From assembly GCF_009604425.1 (NCBI RefSeq), contig NZ_WEGI01000012.1, positions 124,001-188,000 on the forward strand: a stretch of 64,000 nucleotides of DNA, in the 5' to 3' direction. The notes beneath the pieces were generated by a model. It did no database searches and had not been told where the DNA came from. It was given only the letters and a program-made list of their open reading frames with translations. Numbering within the stretch: the first letter of the stretch is position 1; every line of letters begins with the position of its first letter. Made by a program: the position numbers and the translations under genes. Of the stretch, positions 51,131 through 59,551 are shown in pieces. Origin of the DNA: Nocardia aurantia. Its GTDB lineage: Bacteria > Actinomycetota > Actinomycetes > Mycobacteriales > Mycobacteriaceae.

Positions 51131-51314
51131 TATCGGCGGCGCGTGGCCGATCGGCCTGGGTAGCAGCATCATTGGAGCGAATCGAGGGAGGGCGTGGCGG
51201 ACGGCCGGCCGAAAGAGGTCGGGCGACGCGGTGCGGGTCGCGGCGGCGGGCGCGTCACCCGCGGCGCGTAAGGTCGGGTCGGCTCGATTCGATCATGTGC
51301 GGGAGGTATTTCAG

Positions 51315-51617
51315 ATGGCTCGGATTCCCACGTCGCTGCTGGTCGCCAGTGGACTCACCGGGGGTTTCGCGCTCGCTCAGGCGACGAAGAAGCGGCAGCT
51401 CGGTGGGCTGGTGTTCATCGCGGCGGTCGGGGCGGCAGTGCCGCGCTGGCGGAAGGTGGCCGGGGTCGGCGGCGCGGTGGCGCTGACCGGATTGTCGGCC
51501 GGTGCGATGGGGGCGTCGCACCCACTGGCCAAGAAAATTGGCGCCTGGCCGTCGGTTGCCGCCGTGTCCGCTGCTGCGGCCGCCGCGTCCTGGGCCTTGG
51601 TGGACCGCCGGTCCTGA
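51315..51617 (+). CDS. Small Ala/Gly-rich membrane protein
   Basis: A 100-residue protein starting MARIPTSLLVASGLTGGFAL with GGGAGG eight bases upstream. Three weakly hydrophobic Ala/Gly-rich segments are separated by basic turns (ATKKRQL, PRWRK), giving a small multi-pass membrane protein. No family recognised. The open frame extends further upstream, but the ribosome site favours this ATG. Confidence 0.7.
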   Translation: MARIPTSLLVASGLTGGFALAQATKKRQLGGLVFIAAVGAAVPRWRKVAGVGGAVALTGLSAGAMGASHPLAKKIGAWPSVAAVSAAAAAASWALVDRRS

Positions 51618-52048
51618 CCGTGACGGCGCGGGCGGACCATGTTTCGGCGGTCCGGGATCGCCGATCCGCTCGGTACCGGCCCCGAGTCCGACGTGGTGTT
51701 TCGGCGGTCCGGGATCGCCGATCCGCTCGGTACCGGCCCGGGTCCGATGCGGTCGATCGAGGGCACCGCCAGCCGATGCGAGGTTCACCAGGGCGATCGG
51801 CGACGCGCCGCCGAGGCCGAGTGGCCCTCGGAATTCGCCGATCGAGCAGCCGGCGTTCGGCTGTGGCGGGGGTACTCGGCGCCGCGGCGCCATCGCGATG
51901 ACCGGTGCGCGGGTGCGCTCGAGGTGGTGACATCGCCGGCCGGCTCGCCGCGATCTCCAGCGGCGCGGTGACCGACTGTGCCGCAAAGGGTTTCAGTTCG
52001 AACAGTTCCCGCGGCGCCTCCGCGTGACTGCCGCCGCCAGGAGTCCGA
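51618..52048. other. 431-base gap with a 57-bp direct repeat
   Basis: A stretch of about 43 bases beginning TGTTTCGGCGGTCCGGGATC occurs at 51640 and again at 51697. The rest contains no supported gene; open frames on both strands there have unlikely compositions. It separates the small membrane gene from the convergent rsmI. Confidence 0.6.
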
Positions 52049-52951
52049 CTAGTCGGTGCGGGCGGCGAGGACGGCGTCGTAGAGTTCGCGGCGGGAGGCG
52101 CCGGTGCCGGCGGCGACCTGTGCGCAGGCGTCCTTGAGGCGGATGCCGGTGGCGACCAGGGTTTCCACCTCGCCGACGAGGTCGGCGGGGTCGGCCGCGA
52201 CCGGTTCGGCGCCGGCCAGGACCACGGTGATCTCGCCCCGGACGCCGGCGACGGCCCATTCCGCCAGTTCGGCGAGGGTGCCGCGGACGACCTCCTCGTA
52301 GGTCTTGGTGAGTTCGCGGCAGACGGCGGCGCGGCGGTCGCCGCCGAGGACGTCGGCGGCGTCGGCCAGGCAGTCGGCGAGGCGGTGCGGGGCCTCGAAG
52401 AAGACGACCGCGCGGGGTTCGGTGCTCAGCGTGCGCAGCCATTCCCGGCGCTGGCCGGATTTGCGCGGGGCGAAACCGTCGAAGCAGAACCGTTCCATCG
52501 GCAGGCCGGACAGGGCCAGCGCGGTGGTCACCGCCGAGGGGCCGGGCAGGCAGGTGACCGGGAGACCGTGTGCTACACAGGCGGCGACCAGCCGGTAGCC
52601 GGGATCGCTGACCGACGGCATTCCGGCGTCGGTGACCAGCAGGACCGTTCGGCCGCCTTCGATCTCCTCCAGCAGGTGCGGGATCCGGGCGGCCTCCACA
52701 TGGTCGTAGAAGCTCACGACCCGGCCGGTGATGGTGACGTCCAGGGCCTTGGCCAGGGACCGGGTGCGGCGGGTGTCCTCGGCGGCGACGACATCGGCCG
52801 TGGCCAGAGTGGCCCGTAGGCGCTGCGACGCGTCACCCACGTCGCCCATCGGTGTCGCCGCCAGCACCAGCCGGCCACCGTGACTGCTGCCCGGCCGCGG
52901 AGGTACCAGCGGGGGTTCCGCGTCGGGATGTTCTCCGGTCGCGTCCGGCAC
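52049..52951 (-). CDS. rsmI: 16S rRNA (cytidine1402-2'-O)-methyltransferase RsmI
   Basis: SAM-dependent methyltransferase of the tetrapyrrole-methylase fold. Motifs: RLVLAATPMGDVGDASQRL at the start, DVVAAEDTRRT, LLVTDAGMPSVSDPGYRLV (SAM loop) and CLPGPSAVTTALALSG, then FDGFAPRKSGQRREWL and FFEAPHRL, all typical of RsmI. The start is unclear: the frame stays open to 53137 and no ribosome site is visible; GTG at 52951 is given (300 residues, near the usual length), with 52987 and 53035 as alternatives. Divergent from pmt, as in M. tuberculosis Rv1003/Rv1002c. Confidence 0.92.
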   Translation of the reverse strand: MPDATGEHPDAEPPLVPPRPGSSHGGRLVLAATPMGDVGDASQRLRATLATADVVAAEDTRRTRSLAKALDVTITGRVVSFYDHVEAARIPHLLEEIEGGRTVLLVTDAGMPSVSDPGYRLVAACVAHGLPVTCLPGPSAVTTALALSGLPMERFCFDGFAPRKSGQRREWLRTLSTEPRAVVFFEAPHRLADCLADAADVLGGDRRAAVCRELTKTYEEVVRGTLAELAEWAVAGVRGEITVVLAGAEPVAADPADLVGEVETLVATGIRLKDACAQVAAGTGASRRELYDAVLAARTD

Positions 52952-53314
52952 CTGATCGCCGAGGCCGAGCTCGCCGGATACGAACACGTGGTCGCTACCG
53001 TCATGCTCCGCTGCCTGCGGACGTCGAGTTGTCACAACTTGAACATACGTGTGCGGACGAACGCTCCGGACGATTGCGCTCCGCCGTCCGCTCGGCCCCT
53101 CGGCCACTCGCTTCGCTCTGGTCATCATGATTGCCATCGGTACGGCTGGTTCCGTCGTCGATCGGCCGCCGGCGCACGTCGCCGGATTCGGGTGGATGCC
53201 GTGATCTCGGCACCACCCGCACAGTGGCCCGCCCCGGCGCGCGGTGTCGTGCCGAACATCCGGCCGACCGCACGGTATCGACGGCCGCTGGTCTTTGTCG
53301 TCTCGATACGAACT

Positions 53315-53330
53315 GTCGTGTTGTCACGAC
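53315..53330. promoter_or_regulatory. Dyad before pmt
   Basis: GTCGTG and CACGAC arms separated by TTGT, ending 14 bases before the pmt GTG. The TTGTCACGAC stretch could also be part of a promoter. Possible operator for pmt or the divergent rsmI; no known regulator matched. Confidence 0.3.
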
Positions 53331-53344
53331 ATACCATCGGGGGC

Positions 53345-54931
53345 GTGACCCAGCTGACCGACGTTCGGCCGCCGATCGGTGCGGGCCCGGCCTTGTCCAG
53401 TCCGGCGCCGCTGCGCCCCACCCTCGACTTCGGGCCGCACGATCGGATGCGGGGCTGGCTGGTCACCATATTCCTGACCGTGATCGCGGCGGTTACCCGG
53501 TTCACCAATCTGAACTATCCGACCGACGCCGAAACCCCGGTCTTCGACGAGAAGCACTACGCGCCGCAGGCCTGGCAGCTGCTGCACGGCGGTGGGGTGG
53601 AGGACAACCCGGCGTACGGGCTGATCGTGCACCCGCCGGTGGGCAAGCAGATGATCGCCATCGGCGAGGCGATGTTCGGCTACGGACCGACGGGCTGGCG
53701 GTTCACCGCCGCGCTGTCCGGCTGCCTGATCATCGCGCTGGTCATCCGGATCACCCGCCGGATGACCCGGTCCACGCTGCTCGGCGGCGCCGCGGGCATC
53801 CTGCTGATCGCCGACGGCACGACCTTCGTCTCGTCCCGGATCGGGATGCTCGACATCTTCCAGGCGCTGTTCGTCCTGGGCGCGTTCGGCTGCCTGATCG
53901 TCGACCGCGACGAGGTGCTGGGGCGGATGGCCCGGGTGTACGCGGAGGGGCGCAGCACGCTCAGCCCGTACGGCCCCCGGCTCGGGGTGCGCTGGTGGCG
54001 GTTCGGCGCCGGATTGCTGCTCGGGCTCTCCTGCGGGACCAAATGGTCCGGGATGTACTTCATCGCGTTCTTCGGGCTGATGTCGGTGGCGTTCGATGTC
54101 GCCGCGCGGCGGCGGTACCGGGTGCCGCAGCCGTGGGCGGGGACGTTGGTCCGCGATGTCGGGCCGGCGCTGTACGCGCTGGTCGCGATTCCGCTGCTGG
54201 TGTATTTGGCGACCTACGCGGGCTGGTACGCGAGCGAGGACGGCTACGACCGGTATTCGGTGGGCAATGCGGTCGGGGTCGGCGGCACCTGGTCCTGGGT
54301 GCCCGACGCGCTGCGCTCGCTGTGGCACAACCAGGGCGAATCGCTGAAATTCCATGAGGGCCTGACCAATTCGGCCGGCAACCATCATCCGTGGGAGTCC
54401 AAGCCCTGGTCGTGGCCGATGAGCCTGCGGCCGATGCTGTACTACTACGCCGACACCGGTTCCACCGGCTGCGGCAAGCAGGTGTGCGTCAAGGCGGTCA
54501 TGCTGATCGGCACGCCGGCGATCTGGTGGCTGTCGCTGCCCATGCTGGCGTGGGGAATCTGGCGGATCGCGACCCGCCGGGACTGGCGGTACGCCGCGAT
54601 GCTGGTCGGCTACGGCGCCGGACTGCTGCCGTGGTTCCTGACCCTCGACCGGCAGATGTACTACTTCTACGCGGTACCGATGGCGCCGTTCCTGGTGATG
54701 GGGCTCGCGCTGGTGCTCGGCGACATCCTCGGCCCGGCCCCGATCCTGCGCATACCCGGCGGGCATCGCTTCCTGGTGGCCAGCGAGCGGCAGAGTCTCG
54801 GCTTGCTGCTGGTGTGCCTGTATCTCGCGCTGGTGATCGCGAACTTCATCTGGCTGTGGCCGATCCTCACGGCCCTGCCGATCACCACCGACAGCTGGCA
54901 CGACCATCTGTGGTTGCCCAGCTGGCGGTGA
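53345..54931 (+). CDS. pmt: Protein O-mannosyltransferase (GT39)
   Basis: Membrane enzyme of 528 residues that transfers mannose from polyprenyl-phosphomannose to Ser/Thr of secreted proteins during Sec export. GTG 53345 gives a length close to M. tuberculosis Pmt (522). Visible landmarks: loop-one acidic pair in TPVFDEKHYAPQAW, HPPVGKQMIAIGE, SSRIGMLDIFQALFVLG, LGLSCGTKWSGMYF, NHHPWESKPWSWPM in the large loop and LTLDRQMYYFYAVPM. About eleven membrane segments. It ends one base before the stop of the convergent gntR, with rsmI divergent upstream. Confidence 0.95.
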   Translation: MTQLTDVRPPIGAGPALSSPAPLRPTLDFGPHDRMRGWLVTIFLTVIAAVTRFTNLNYPTDAETPVFDEKHYAPQAWQLLHGGGVEDNPAYGLIVHPPVGKQMIAIGEAMFGYGPTGWRFTAALSGCLIIALVIRITRRMTRSTLLGGAAGILLIADGTTFVSSRIGMLDIFQALFVLGAFGCLIVDRDEVLGRMARVYAEGRSTLSPYGPRLGVRWWRFGAGLLLGLSCGTKWSGMYFIAFFGLMSVAFDVAARRRYRVPQPWAGTLVRDVGPALYALVAIPLLVYLATYAGWYASEDGYDRYSVGNAVGVGGTWSWVPDALRSLWHNQGESLKFHEGLTNSAGNHHPWESKPWSWPMSLRPMLYYYADTGSTGCGKQVCVKAVMLIGTPAIWWLSLPMLAWGIWRIATRRDWRYAAMLVGYGAGLLPWFLTLDRQMYYFYAVPMAPFLVMGLALVLGDILGPAPILRIPGGHRFLVASERQSLGLLLVCLYLALVIANFIWLWPILTALPITTDSWHDHLWLPSWR

Positions 54932-55297
54932 CTACTCCCGCAGGGCGAGCCGCAGATAGTCGATCGCGGCCTCGTCGTCGAGGCCCAGGCGCCGGATCAC
55001 GGCCACGTATTCGGTGGCCGCCCGGCCGGCGGCATCGCGGGTCGGGTCGCCGGTGGAGGCGATGAAGGAACCGAGCCGGCCGCGGGTCTCCAGCACCCCG
55101 TCCTGCTCCAGCTCGCGATAGGCGCGCGCGACGGTGTTGGGCGCCAGCCCGAGTTGTGCCGCCAGCCCGCGCACGGTGGGGATCTTGGTGCCGGCGGTCA
55201 GCTCGCCGGAGCGGACCCGGGCCATGATGCCCTGCCGCAGCTGTTCGTACGGCGGAACCGCCGCGTTGTTGTGGTCGACCGGAATATCCAGCATCAC
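54932..55297 (-). CDS. GntR-family regulator (YtrA type)
   Basis: A 121-residue regulator with only the winged-helix domain and a short dimer helix, the YtrA subfamily layout. The DNA-binding part is PPYEQLRQGIMARVRSGELT, IPTVRGLAAQLGLAPNTVAR and YRELEQDGVLETRGRLGSFI. It lies one base after the arginine deiminase stop on the same strand, so it is probably co-transcribed with arcA and may control it. YtrA-type regulators often regulate ABC transporters, but none is adjacent. Convergent with pmt without any spacer. Confidence 0.9.
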   Translation of the reverse strand: MMLDIPVDHNNAAVPPYEQLRQGIMARVRSGELTAGTKIPTVRGLAAQLGLAPNTVARAYRELEQDGVLETRGRLGSFIASTGDPTRDAAGRAATEYVAVIRRLGLDDEAAIDYLRLALRE

Positions 55298-55298
55298 C

Positions 55299-56528
55299 TC
55301 ATACCTCGTCGCGCAGCAACGGACAGGACAGGCAGCGCGGGCCGCCCCGGCCGGAGCCGAGTTCGGAGCCGGGGATCGTCAGTACCTCGATACCCGCATC
55401 GGACAGGCGCGCGTTCGTGTTCTCGTTGCGTTCGTAGGCAACGACCACGCCCGGCGCCAGCGCCAGGGTGTTGTTGCCGTCGTCCCACTGCTCTCGTTCG
55501 GCGGTGACATGATCGCGACCGGTGTCGAACACCCGGAGCCGGTCGATGCCCATCGCCTGCGCCGCGGCCGGCAGAAACGGGTCCGGCCCACGCATACCGA
55601 CCGTACCGTCCTCCTCTGTGCGGATCGTGAAGGCGTGCAGCGAGTCCTGCGCTGCCGGGTACATGACCACCGCGTCGGTATCCACCATGGTGCACACCGT
55701 GTCCAGATGCATGGTCGCGCGGCTCTGGGCGATGGGGACGACCAGGACGGTGTGGGCGAGATTGTCCTCGAAGAGACTGCGGGCCAGCGCCTCGGCACCG
55801 GCCGGTGAGGTGCGTTCGCCGACCCCGACGGCCACCACGCCGGGGGCGAGCAGCAGCACGTCACCGCCCTCCATCGGGGCGGTGTGCGATTCGTAGGCCC
55901 GCCGCACACCGAGGAAGCGCGGGTGGAACGCGTAGACGAGGTCGGTCAGCGAGGTCTCGCGGGCCCGCGCGGGCAGCGCCAGCGAGGTGATCGCGACCTT
56001 CGGGCCGACCCAGAACGAGGAGTCGCGGGTGAACAGCAGATTCGGCAGCGGATCGATGACGAAATCGGTGCCGTGGTGCATCCGCCGCACGAGCGAGGCG
56101 GCGTCGGAGCCGAACGGCAGTTCGTCGAAGGTCATGCCGGCCATGAGGATTCCGGCCAGCGCGGGCGCCGGGACGCCGCGCAGGTGGGCCTTCAGATCGT
56201 TGGCCAGCGAATGGCCGATGCGCCGCGCGTCGACCGCGGCCGTGATGCCCATGCTGCGCCCGGCGCCGCTGGCCGCGAGGGTCTCCACCAGCAGATCCGC
56301 CAGCAGCAGGACCTCCACGCCGCGGCCGCGCAGCACCTCGGCGAAGATGTCGTGCTCCTGCTGGGCCCGCTCCACCCAGGGGATGGCGTCGAACAGCAGT
56401 TGATCGTTGTTGCGCGGGGTGAGCCGCCGCAGTTCGTCCCCGGGCCGGTGCAACAGAACGGTCCGCAGCGTACCGACCTCGGATGTCACGGAAAACGGTC
56501 GCGCCGGCGGCACAGCCTTCGTTCCCAT
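55299..56528 (-). CDS. arcA: Arginine deiminase
   Basis: Hydrolyses L-arginine to citrulline and ammonia. The protein has 409 residues from ATG 56528 (MGTKAVPPAR), near the 402 of M. tuberculosis ArcA; an open frame upstream to 56621 lacks support. Active-site elements are present: LPNLLFTRDSSFWVG, EGGDVLLLAPG, the His of ATMHLDTVCTMVD, and the C-terminal nucleophile Cys in GGPRCLSCP (about residue 399). There is no arcB or arcC nearby, so the full ADI pathway is not encoded here; ammonia production or arginine disposal is more likely. It is followed by gntR. Confidence 0.95.
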   Translation of the reverse strand: MGTKAVPPARPFSVTSEVGTLRTVLLHRPGDELRRLTPRNNDQLLFDAIPWVERAQQEHDIFAEVLRGRGVEVLLLADLLVETLAASGAGRSMGITAAVDARRIGHSLANDLKAHLRGVPAPALAGILMAGMTFDELPFGSDAASLVRRMHHGTDFVIDPLPNLLFTRDSSFWVGPKVAITSLALPARARETSLTDLVYAFHPRFLGVRRAYESHTAPMEGGDVLLLAPGVVAVGVGERTSPAGAEALARSLFEDNLAHTVLVVPIAQSRATMHLDTVCTMVDTDAVVMYPAAQDSLHAFTIRTEEDGTVGMRGPDPFLPAAAQAMGIDRLRVFDTGRDHVTAEREQWDDGNNTLALAPGVVVAYERNENTNARLSDAGIEVLTIPGSELGSGRGGPRCLSCPLLRDEV

Positions 56529-56691
56529 GAACCCGACCGTACTGGCACGAAGCCGCATTGGCACGAAATTCGCTGGGTGCGGGAACCACACACGGTTCCC
56601 GCACGTTGTTCGTTGTGACAACCGCTGATACCCGGATACGCACCGGCTTGTCGAATGTCACAGCTTGTCCGAAACGCCCGGCCGACCGGCG

Positions 56692-56713
56692 AACCTCGAG
56701 TAATATTGAGGTT
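56692..56713. promoter_or_regulatory. SoxR-type operator with embedded -10 box
   Basis: AACCTC and GAGGTT arms flank a perfect TAATAT at the centre, the arrangement of MerR/SoxR-type promoters (typical SoxR boxes are CCTCAAGT-n-ACTTGAGG). It lies just upstream of a 25-codon leader frame and soxR, so SoxR autoregulation is probable. Confidence 0.6.
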
Positions 56714-56791
56714 ATGTCCAGAGCTCGGAACCGGATACGCGGGATGGCGGCACACCGCCGCGAACCCCGCCGGACGGGGACGAGCCGATGA
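56714..56791 (+). CDS. 25-residue basic leader ORF overlapping soxR
   Basis: ATG 56714, directly after the SoxR-type box, opens a 25-codon frame (MSRARNRIRGMAAHRREPRR and five more residues) whose TGA overlaps the soxR ATG at 56788. With the TAATAT box only about ten bases upstream, the transcript may be leaderless and this peptide translated first, coupling soxR translation. It may also be a chance frame. Confidence 0.4.
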   Translation: MSRARNRIRGMAAHRREPRRTGTSR

Positions 56792-57396
56792 CACCCCCAC
56801 AACCGTGGCAGGCGAAGGAACTCACCCCCGGGCAGCTGTCCGAGCGCAGCGGGGTCGCCGTCTCCGCCCTGCACTTCTACGAGCGCGAGGGCCTCATCAC
56901 CAGCCGCCGCACCAGCGGTAATCAGCGACGATACGCCCGGGAGACGTTGCGGCGGGTGGCCTTCATCCGAATCTCGCAGCGAGTGGGGATTCCGCTCGCG
57001 GAGATCCGCAAGGCGCTGGAGACCCTGCCGGAGGGCCGCACCCCCAACCGCAAGGACTGGGAACGCCTGTCCACCACCTGGCAAGAGGATCTGGACCAGC
57101 GCATCGAACAGCTGATCCGCCTGCGCGACAGCCTCACCGGCTGCATCGGCTGCGGCTGCCTCTCCCTCGGCAGCTGCCGACTGGTGAACCCCCACGACCA
57201 CCTAGGCGACGAGGGCCCCGGCGCCCGAGTGCTCGACGTGAACATCAACTGCGCGAAGCCGTCCGGCTGTGAACCGCACGAGAACGAGCAGCCGCCCTAC
57301 CCCCTCGCCGACCCCGAACCGAAGCCCTGCACACCCGACCACGCAGCCGACCAGTGCCGCGCAGACCCACTCCCCACCGCCGGCTCGCGCCCATAA
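56788..57396 (+). CDS. soxR: Redox-sensing MerR-family regulator SoxR, extended tail
   Basis: MerR-type activator of 202 residues with an iron-sulphur sensor. The winged helix is LTPGQLSERSGVAVSALHFY and TSGNQRRYARETLRRVAFIR; a coiled dimer helix follows, then the [2Fe-2S] cysteines at 119, 122, 124 and 130 (CIGCGCLSLGSC). In actinobacteria SoxR answers redox-active compounds rather than a SoxS cascade. The tail after residue 150 is about 50 residues longer than in most homologues and contains four more cysteines (155, 161, 181, 190) in Pro-rich sequence. It faces arcA divergently across a 259-base control region. Confidence 0.93.
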   Translation: MTPPQPWQAKELTPGQLSERSGVAVSALHFYEREGLITSRRTSGNQRRYARETLRRVAFIRISQRVGIPLAEIRKALETLPEGRTPNRKDWERLSTTWQEDLDQRIEQLIRLRDSLTGCIGCGCLSLGSCRLVNPHDHLGDEGPGARVLDVNINCAKPSGCEPHENEQPPYPLADPEPKPCTPDHAADQCRADPLPTAGSRP

Positions 57397-57419
57397 AAGC
57401 GCACCAACCCGAACCCGGT

Positions 57420-57700
57420 CACCCTTCCGCGGCCGTACATACCCCGTCCCGTGACCCGGCCATAACTCCGCAGCCGTACGTACCCCACTCCCCGCGACCC
57501 CGTCCCCATTTCCGCAGCCGCCCGTACCCCTGTTCCCCGGGACCCGGTCACCATTTCCGCAGCCGTGTATACCCCGGTTCCCCGGGACCCGGTCACCATT
57601 TCCGCAGCCGTGTATACCCCGGTTCCCCGGGACCCGGTCACCATTTCCGCAGTCGTGTGTACTCCACTCCCCAGGACCCGGTCACCATTTCCGCAGCCGT
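57420..57700. repeat. 45-bp minisatellite downstream of soxR
   Basis: About six or seven copies of a 45-bp unit containing GACCCGGTCACCATTTCCGC followed by a GTATACCCCGGTTCCCCGG-like half; the middle copies are nearly identical and the outer ones diverged. The period is a multiple of three, so long frames with 15-residue repeats stay open on both strands, but no start signal or family supports a gene. It lies in the 546-base convergent gap between soxR and metG. Confidence 0.9.
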
Positions 57701-57749
57701 AACCCCGTCCCCCTGAATACGGTCACCGATACGCAGGGGTAGCCCTCCT

Positions 57750-57843
57750 GTTCGCGGCCCGGCCCGATCCTGGACTGACGGAGGCGGGGGAGCGAAGCGG
57801 AGGAGCCGGAGGAGGGAAGGATCGGGCCCGCAGGGCCGCGAAC
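57750..57843. repeat. Long inverted repeat between soxR and metG
   Basis: The arm 57750-57771 (GTTCGCGGCCCGGCCCGATC and two more bases) pairs with 57818-57843 except for a four-base bulge. The loop, and the bases just after the right arm, each contain GGAGCGAAGCGGAGG. It could be a bidirectional terminator for the convergent genes or a structured RNA. Confidence 0.6.
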
Positions 57844-57942
57844 CCGCCGGAGCGAAGCGGAGGCCAAAAAACACAGCCCGTCACCCCCAAGCAGGCCCAA
57901 CACCGCACTGTGCCTCGCGCGCTACCGGAGCAAACCCGGAAC

Positions 57943-59493
57943 TCAGCCCTTGGGCTCCAAATACTTCGGAAAAACCACTTCCGGTTCCGGCAGCGAAGTA
58001 CCCGCGACCAGAGGAGTCGCGACATCCGCGAAGCTACGCCCCGTCTGCCCCAGCAAATCCAAAATCTTCCCCGCGGACCCCGGAATCACCGGCTGCGCCA
58101 AAATAGACACGATCCGCAATACCTCCAGCGTCACATAAAGAACAGTCCCCTCACGCCCCTTCTCCCCGGCCTTCGCCAACGCCCACGGCTGCTGCGCGGA
58201 AAAGTACCGATTGGTCTCACCGAGCGTAAGCCAGATCGCCTCGAGCGCCAGATGCATCTGCTGCTGGTCGAATTCGGCACGGCACCGATCGAGCAGCCCG
58301 CGAGCACGATCGAGCAATTCGGTATCGTCGGCAGTGAACGCACCGGGTTCCGGAATCGCCGACTCGAAGTCGCGAGCAACCATCTTCAGACTGCGCTGCA
58401 CCAGGTTCCCGTACTCGTTGGCCAGATCGGCATTGATCCGCCCAACGATCGCATCGTGACTATAGGACCCGTCCTGTCCATACGAGATCTCACGCAACAG
58501 GAAGAACCGCACCGGATCCAGACCGTAAGCGTCGACCAACGCCATCGGATCGACCACGTTGCCGACCGATTTGGACATCTTCTCGCCCTTGTTGAACAAA
58601 AAGCCGTGCACGAACACCCGTTTCGGCAGCGCGATGCCCGCCGACAGCAGGAACGCCGGCCAGTACACAGTGTGGAAGCGAGTGATGTCCTTACCGATGA
58701 TATGCACATCGGCAGGCCAATACCGTTGGAACGCAGCCGAATCCGTCTCCGGGTAGCCGACGCCGGTGAGGTAGTTGGTGAGCGCGTCCACCCACACGTA
58801 CATGACGTGCCGCGGATCCTCCGGCACCGGCACCCCCCAGTCGAAGGTGGTGCGGGAGATGGACAGATCCTTCAACCCGGCCTTCACATAGCTGACGATC
58901 TCGTTGCGCCGGGTGGCGGGCAGGATGAAATCGGGCTGCGACTCGTACAGGTCCAGCAGCGCGTCCTGGTACTTCGACAGCCGGAAGAAGTAGTTGGACT
59001 CCTCGCTCCACTCCACCGGCGTGCGGGTCTCGGTGGCGACCCGGGTGCCGTCGTCGAGGACGGTGGTCTCCTCCGCGGCGTAGAACGCCTCGTCGCGCAC
59101 CGAGTACCAGCCCGCGTAGGTGCCGAGGTAGATGTCGCCGGCGGCGAGCATCGCCTCCCAGATGGCGATGCTCGCGCGGGTGTGGTCCTCGTCGGTGGTC
59201 CGGATGAACCGGTCGTAGGAGATGTCGAGGACCTTGTCCATGCCCTCGAACACGTCCGAGTTGCGCCGGGCCAGCTCCTCCACCGGCACGCCCTCGGTGT
59301 TGGCGGTCTGCTGCATCTTCTGGCCGTGCTCGTCGGTGCCGGTCATGAAGAACACGTCGTACCCGTCGAGCCGCTTGAACCGGGCGAGCGCATCGGAGGA
59401 GATGTACTCGTACGCATGCCCGATGTGTGGCACGCCGTTCGGGTAGGCGATGGCCGTGGTGATGTAGAAGGCGGGACGTTCGGCAGCAGTCAT
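57943..59493 (-). CDS. metG: Methionyl-tRNA synthetase
   Basis: Charges tRNA-Met. The protein has 516 residues from ATG 59493 (MTAAERPAFYITTAI), the size of the actinobacterial MetS without the C-terminal dimer domain. Class I signatures: HIGHAYEY at about 23-30 and KMSKSVGN around 300. The zinc-knuckle cysteines of the longer type are absent. Anticodon-binding features (NEYGNLVQRSL, AQQPWALAK) lie in the C-terminal third. The frame stays open upstream to 59709, but homologues start at the chosen Met. Divergent from tatD with 58 bases between, as in M. tuberculosis. Confidence 0.96.
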   Translation of the reverse strand: MTAAERPAFYITTAIAYPNGVPHIGHAYEYISSDALARFKRLDGYDVFFMTGTDEHGQKMQQTANTEGVPVEELARRNSDVFEGMDKVLDISYDRFIRTTDEDHTRASIAIWEAMLAAGDIYLGTYAGWYSVRDEAFYAAEETTVLDDGTRVATETRTPVEWSEESNYFFRLSKYQDALLDLYESQPDFILPATRRNEIVSYVKAGLKDLSISRTTFDWGVPVPEDPRHVMYVWVDALTNYLTGVGYPETDSAAFQRYWPADVHIIGKDITRFHTVYWPAFLLSAGIALPKRVFVHGFLFNKGEKMSKSVGNVVDPMALVDAYGLDPVRFFLLREISYGQDGSYSHDAIVGRINADLANEYGNLVQRSLKMVARDFESAIPEPGAFTADDTELLDRARGLLDRCRAEFDQQQMHLALEAIWLTLGETNRYFSAQQPWALAKAGEKGREGTVLYVTLEVLRIVSILAQPVIPGSAGKILDLLGQTGRSFADVATPLVAGTSLPEPEVVFPKYLEPKG

Positions 59494-59551
59494 GATCCCA
59501 TTACTGTAGTCGGCGTGCCTCGTACCGCTCGCGTGAATATCCTCCGACATC

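Noticed and set aside
57297..57644. Minus-strand frame with 15-residue repeats such as MVTGSRGTGVYTAAE
   Set aside because: It is produced by the 45-bp minisatellite; no ribosome site, unlikely composition and part of it is antisense to soxR.
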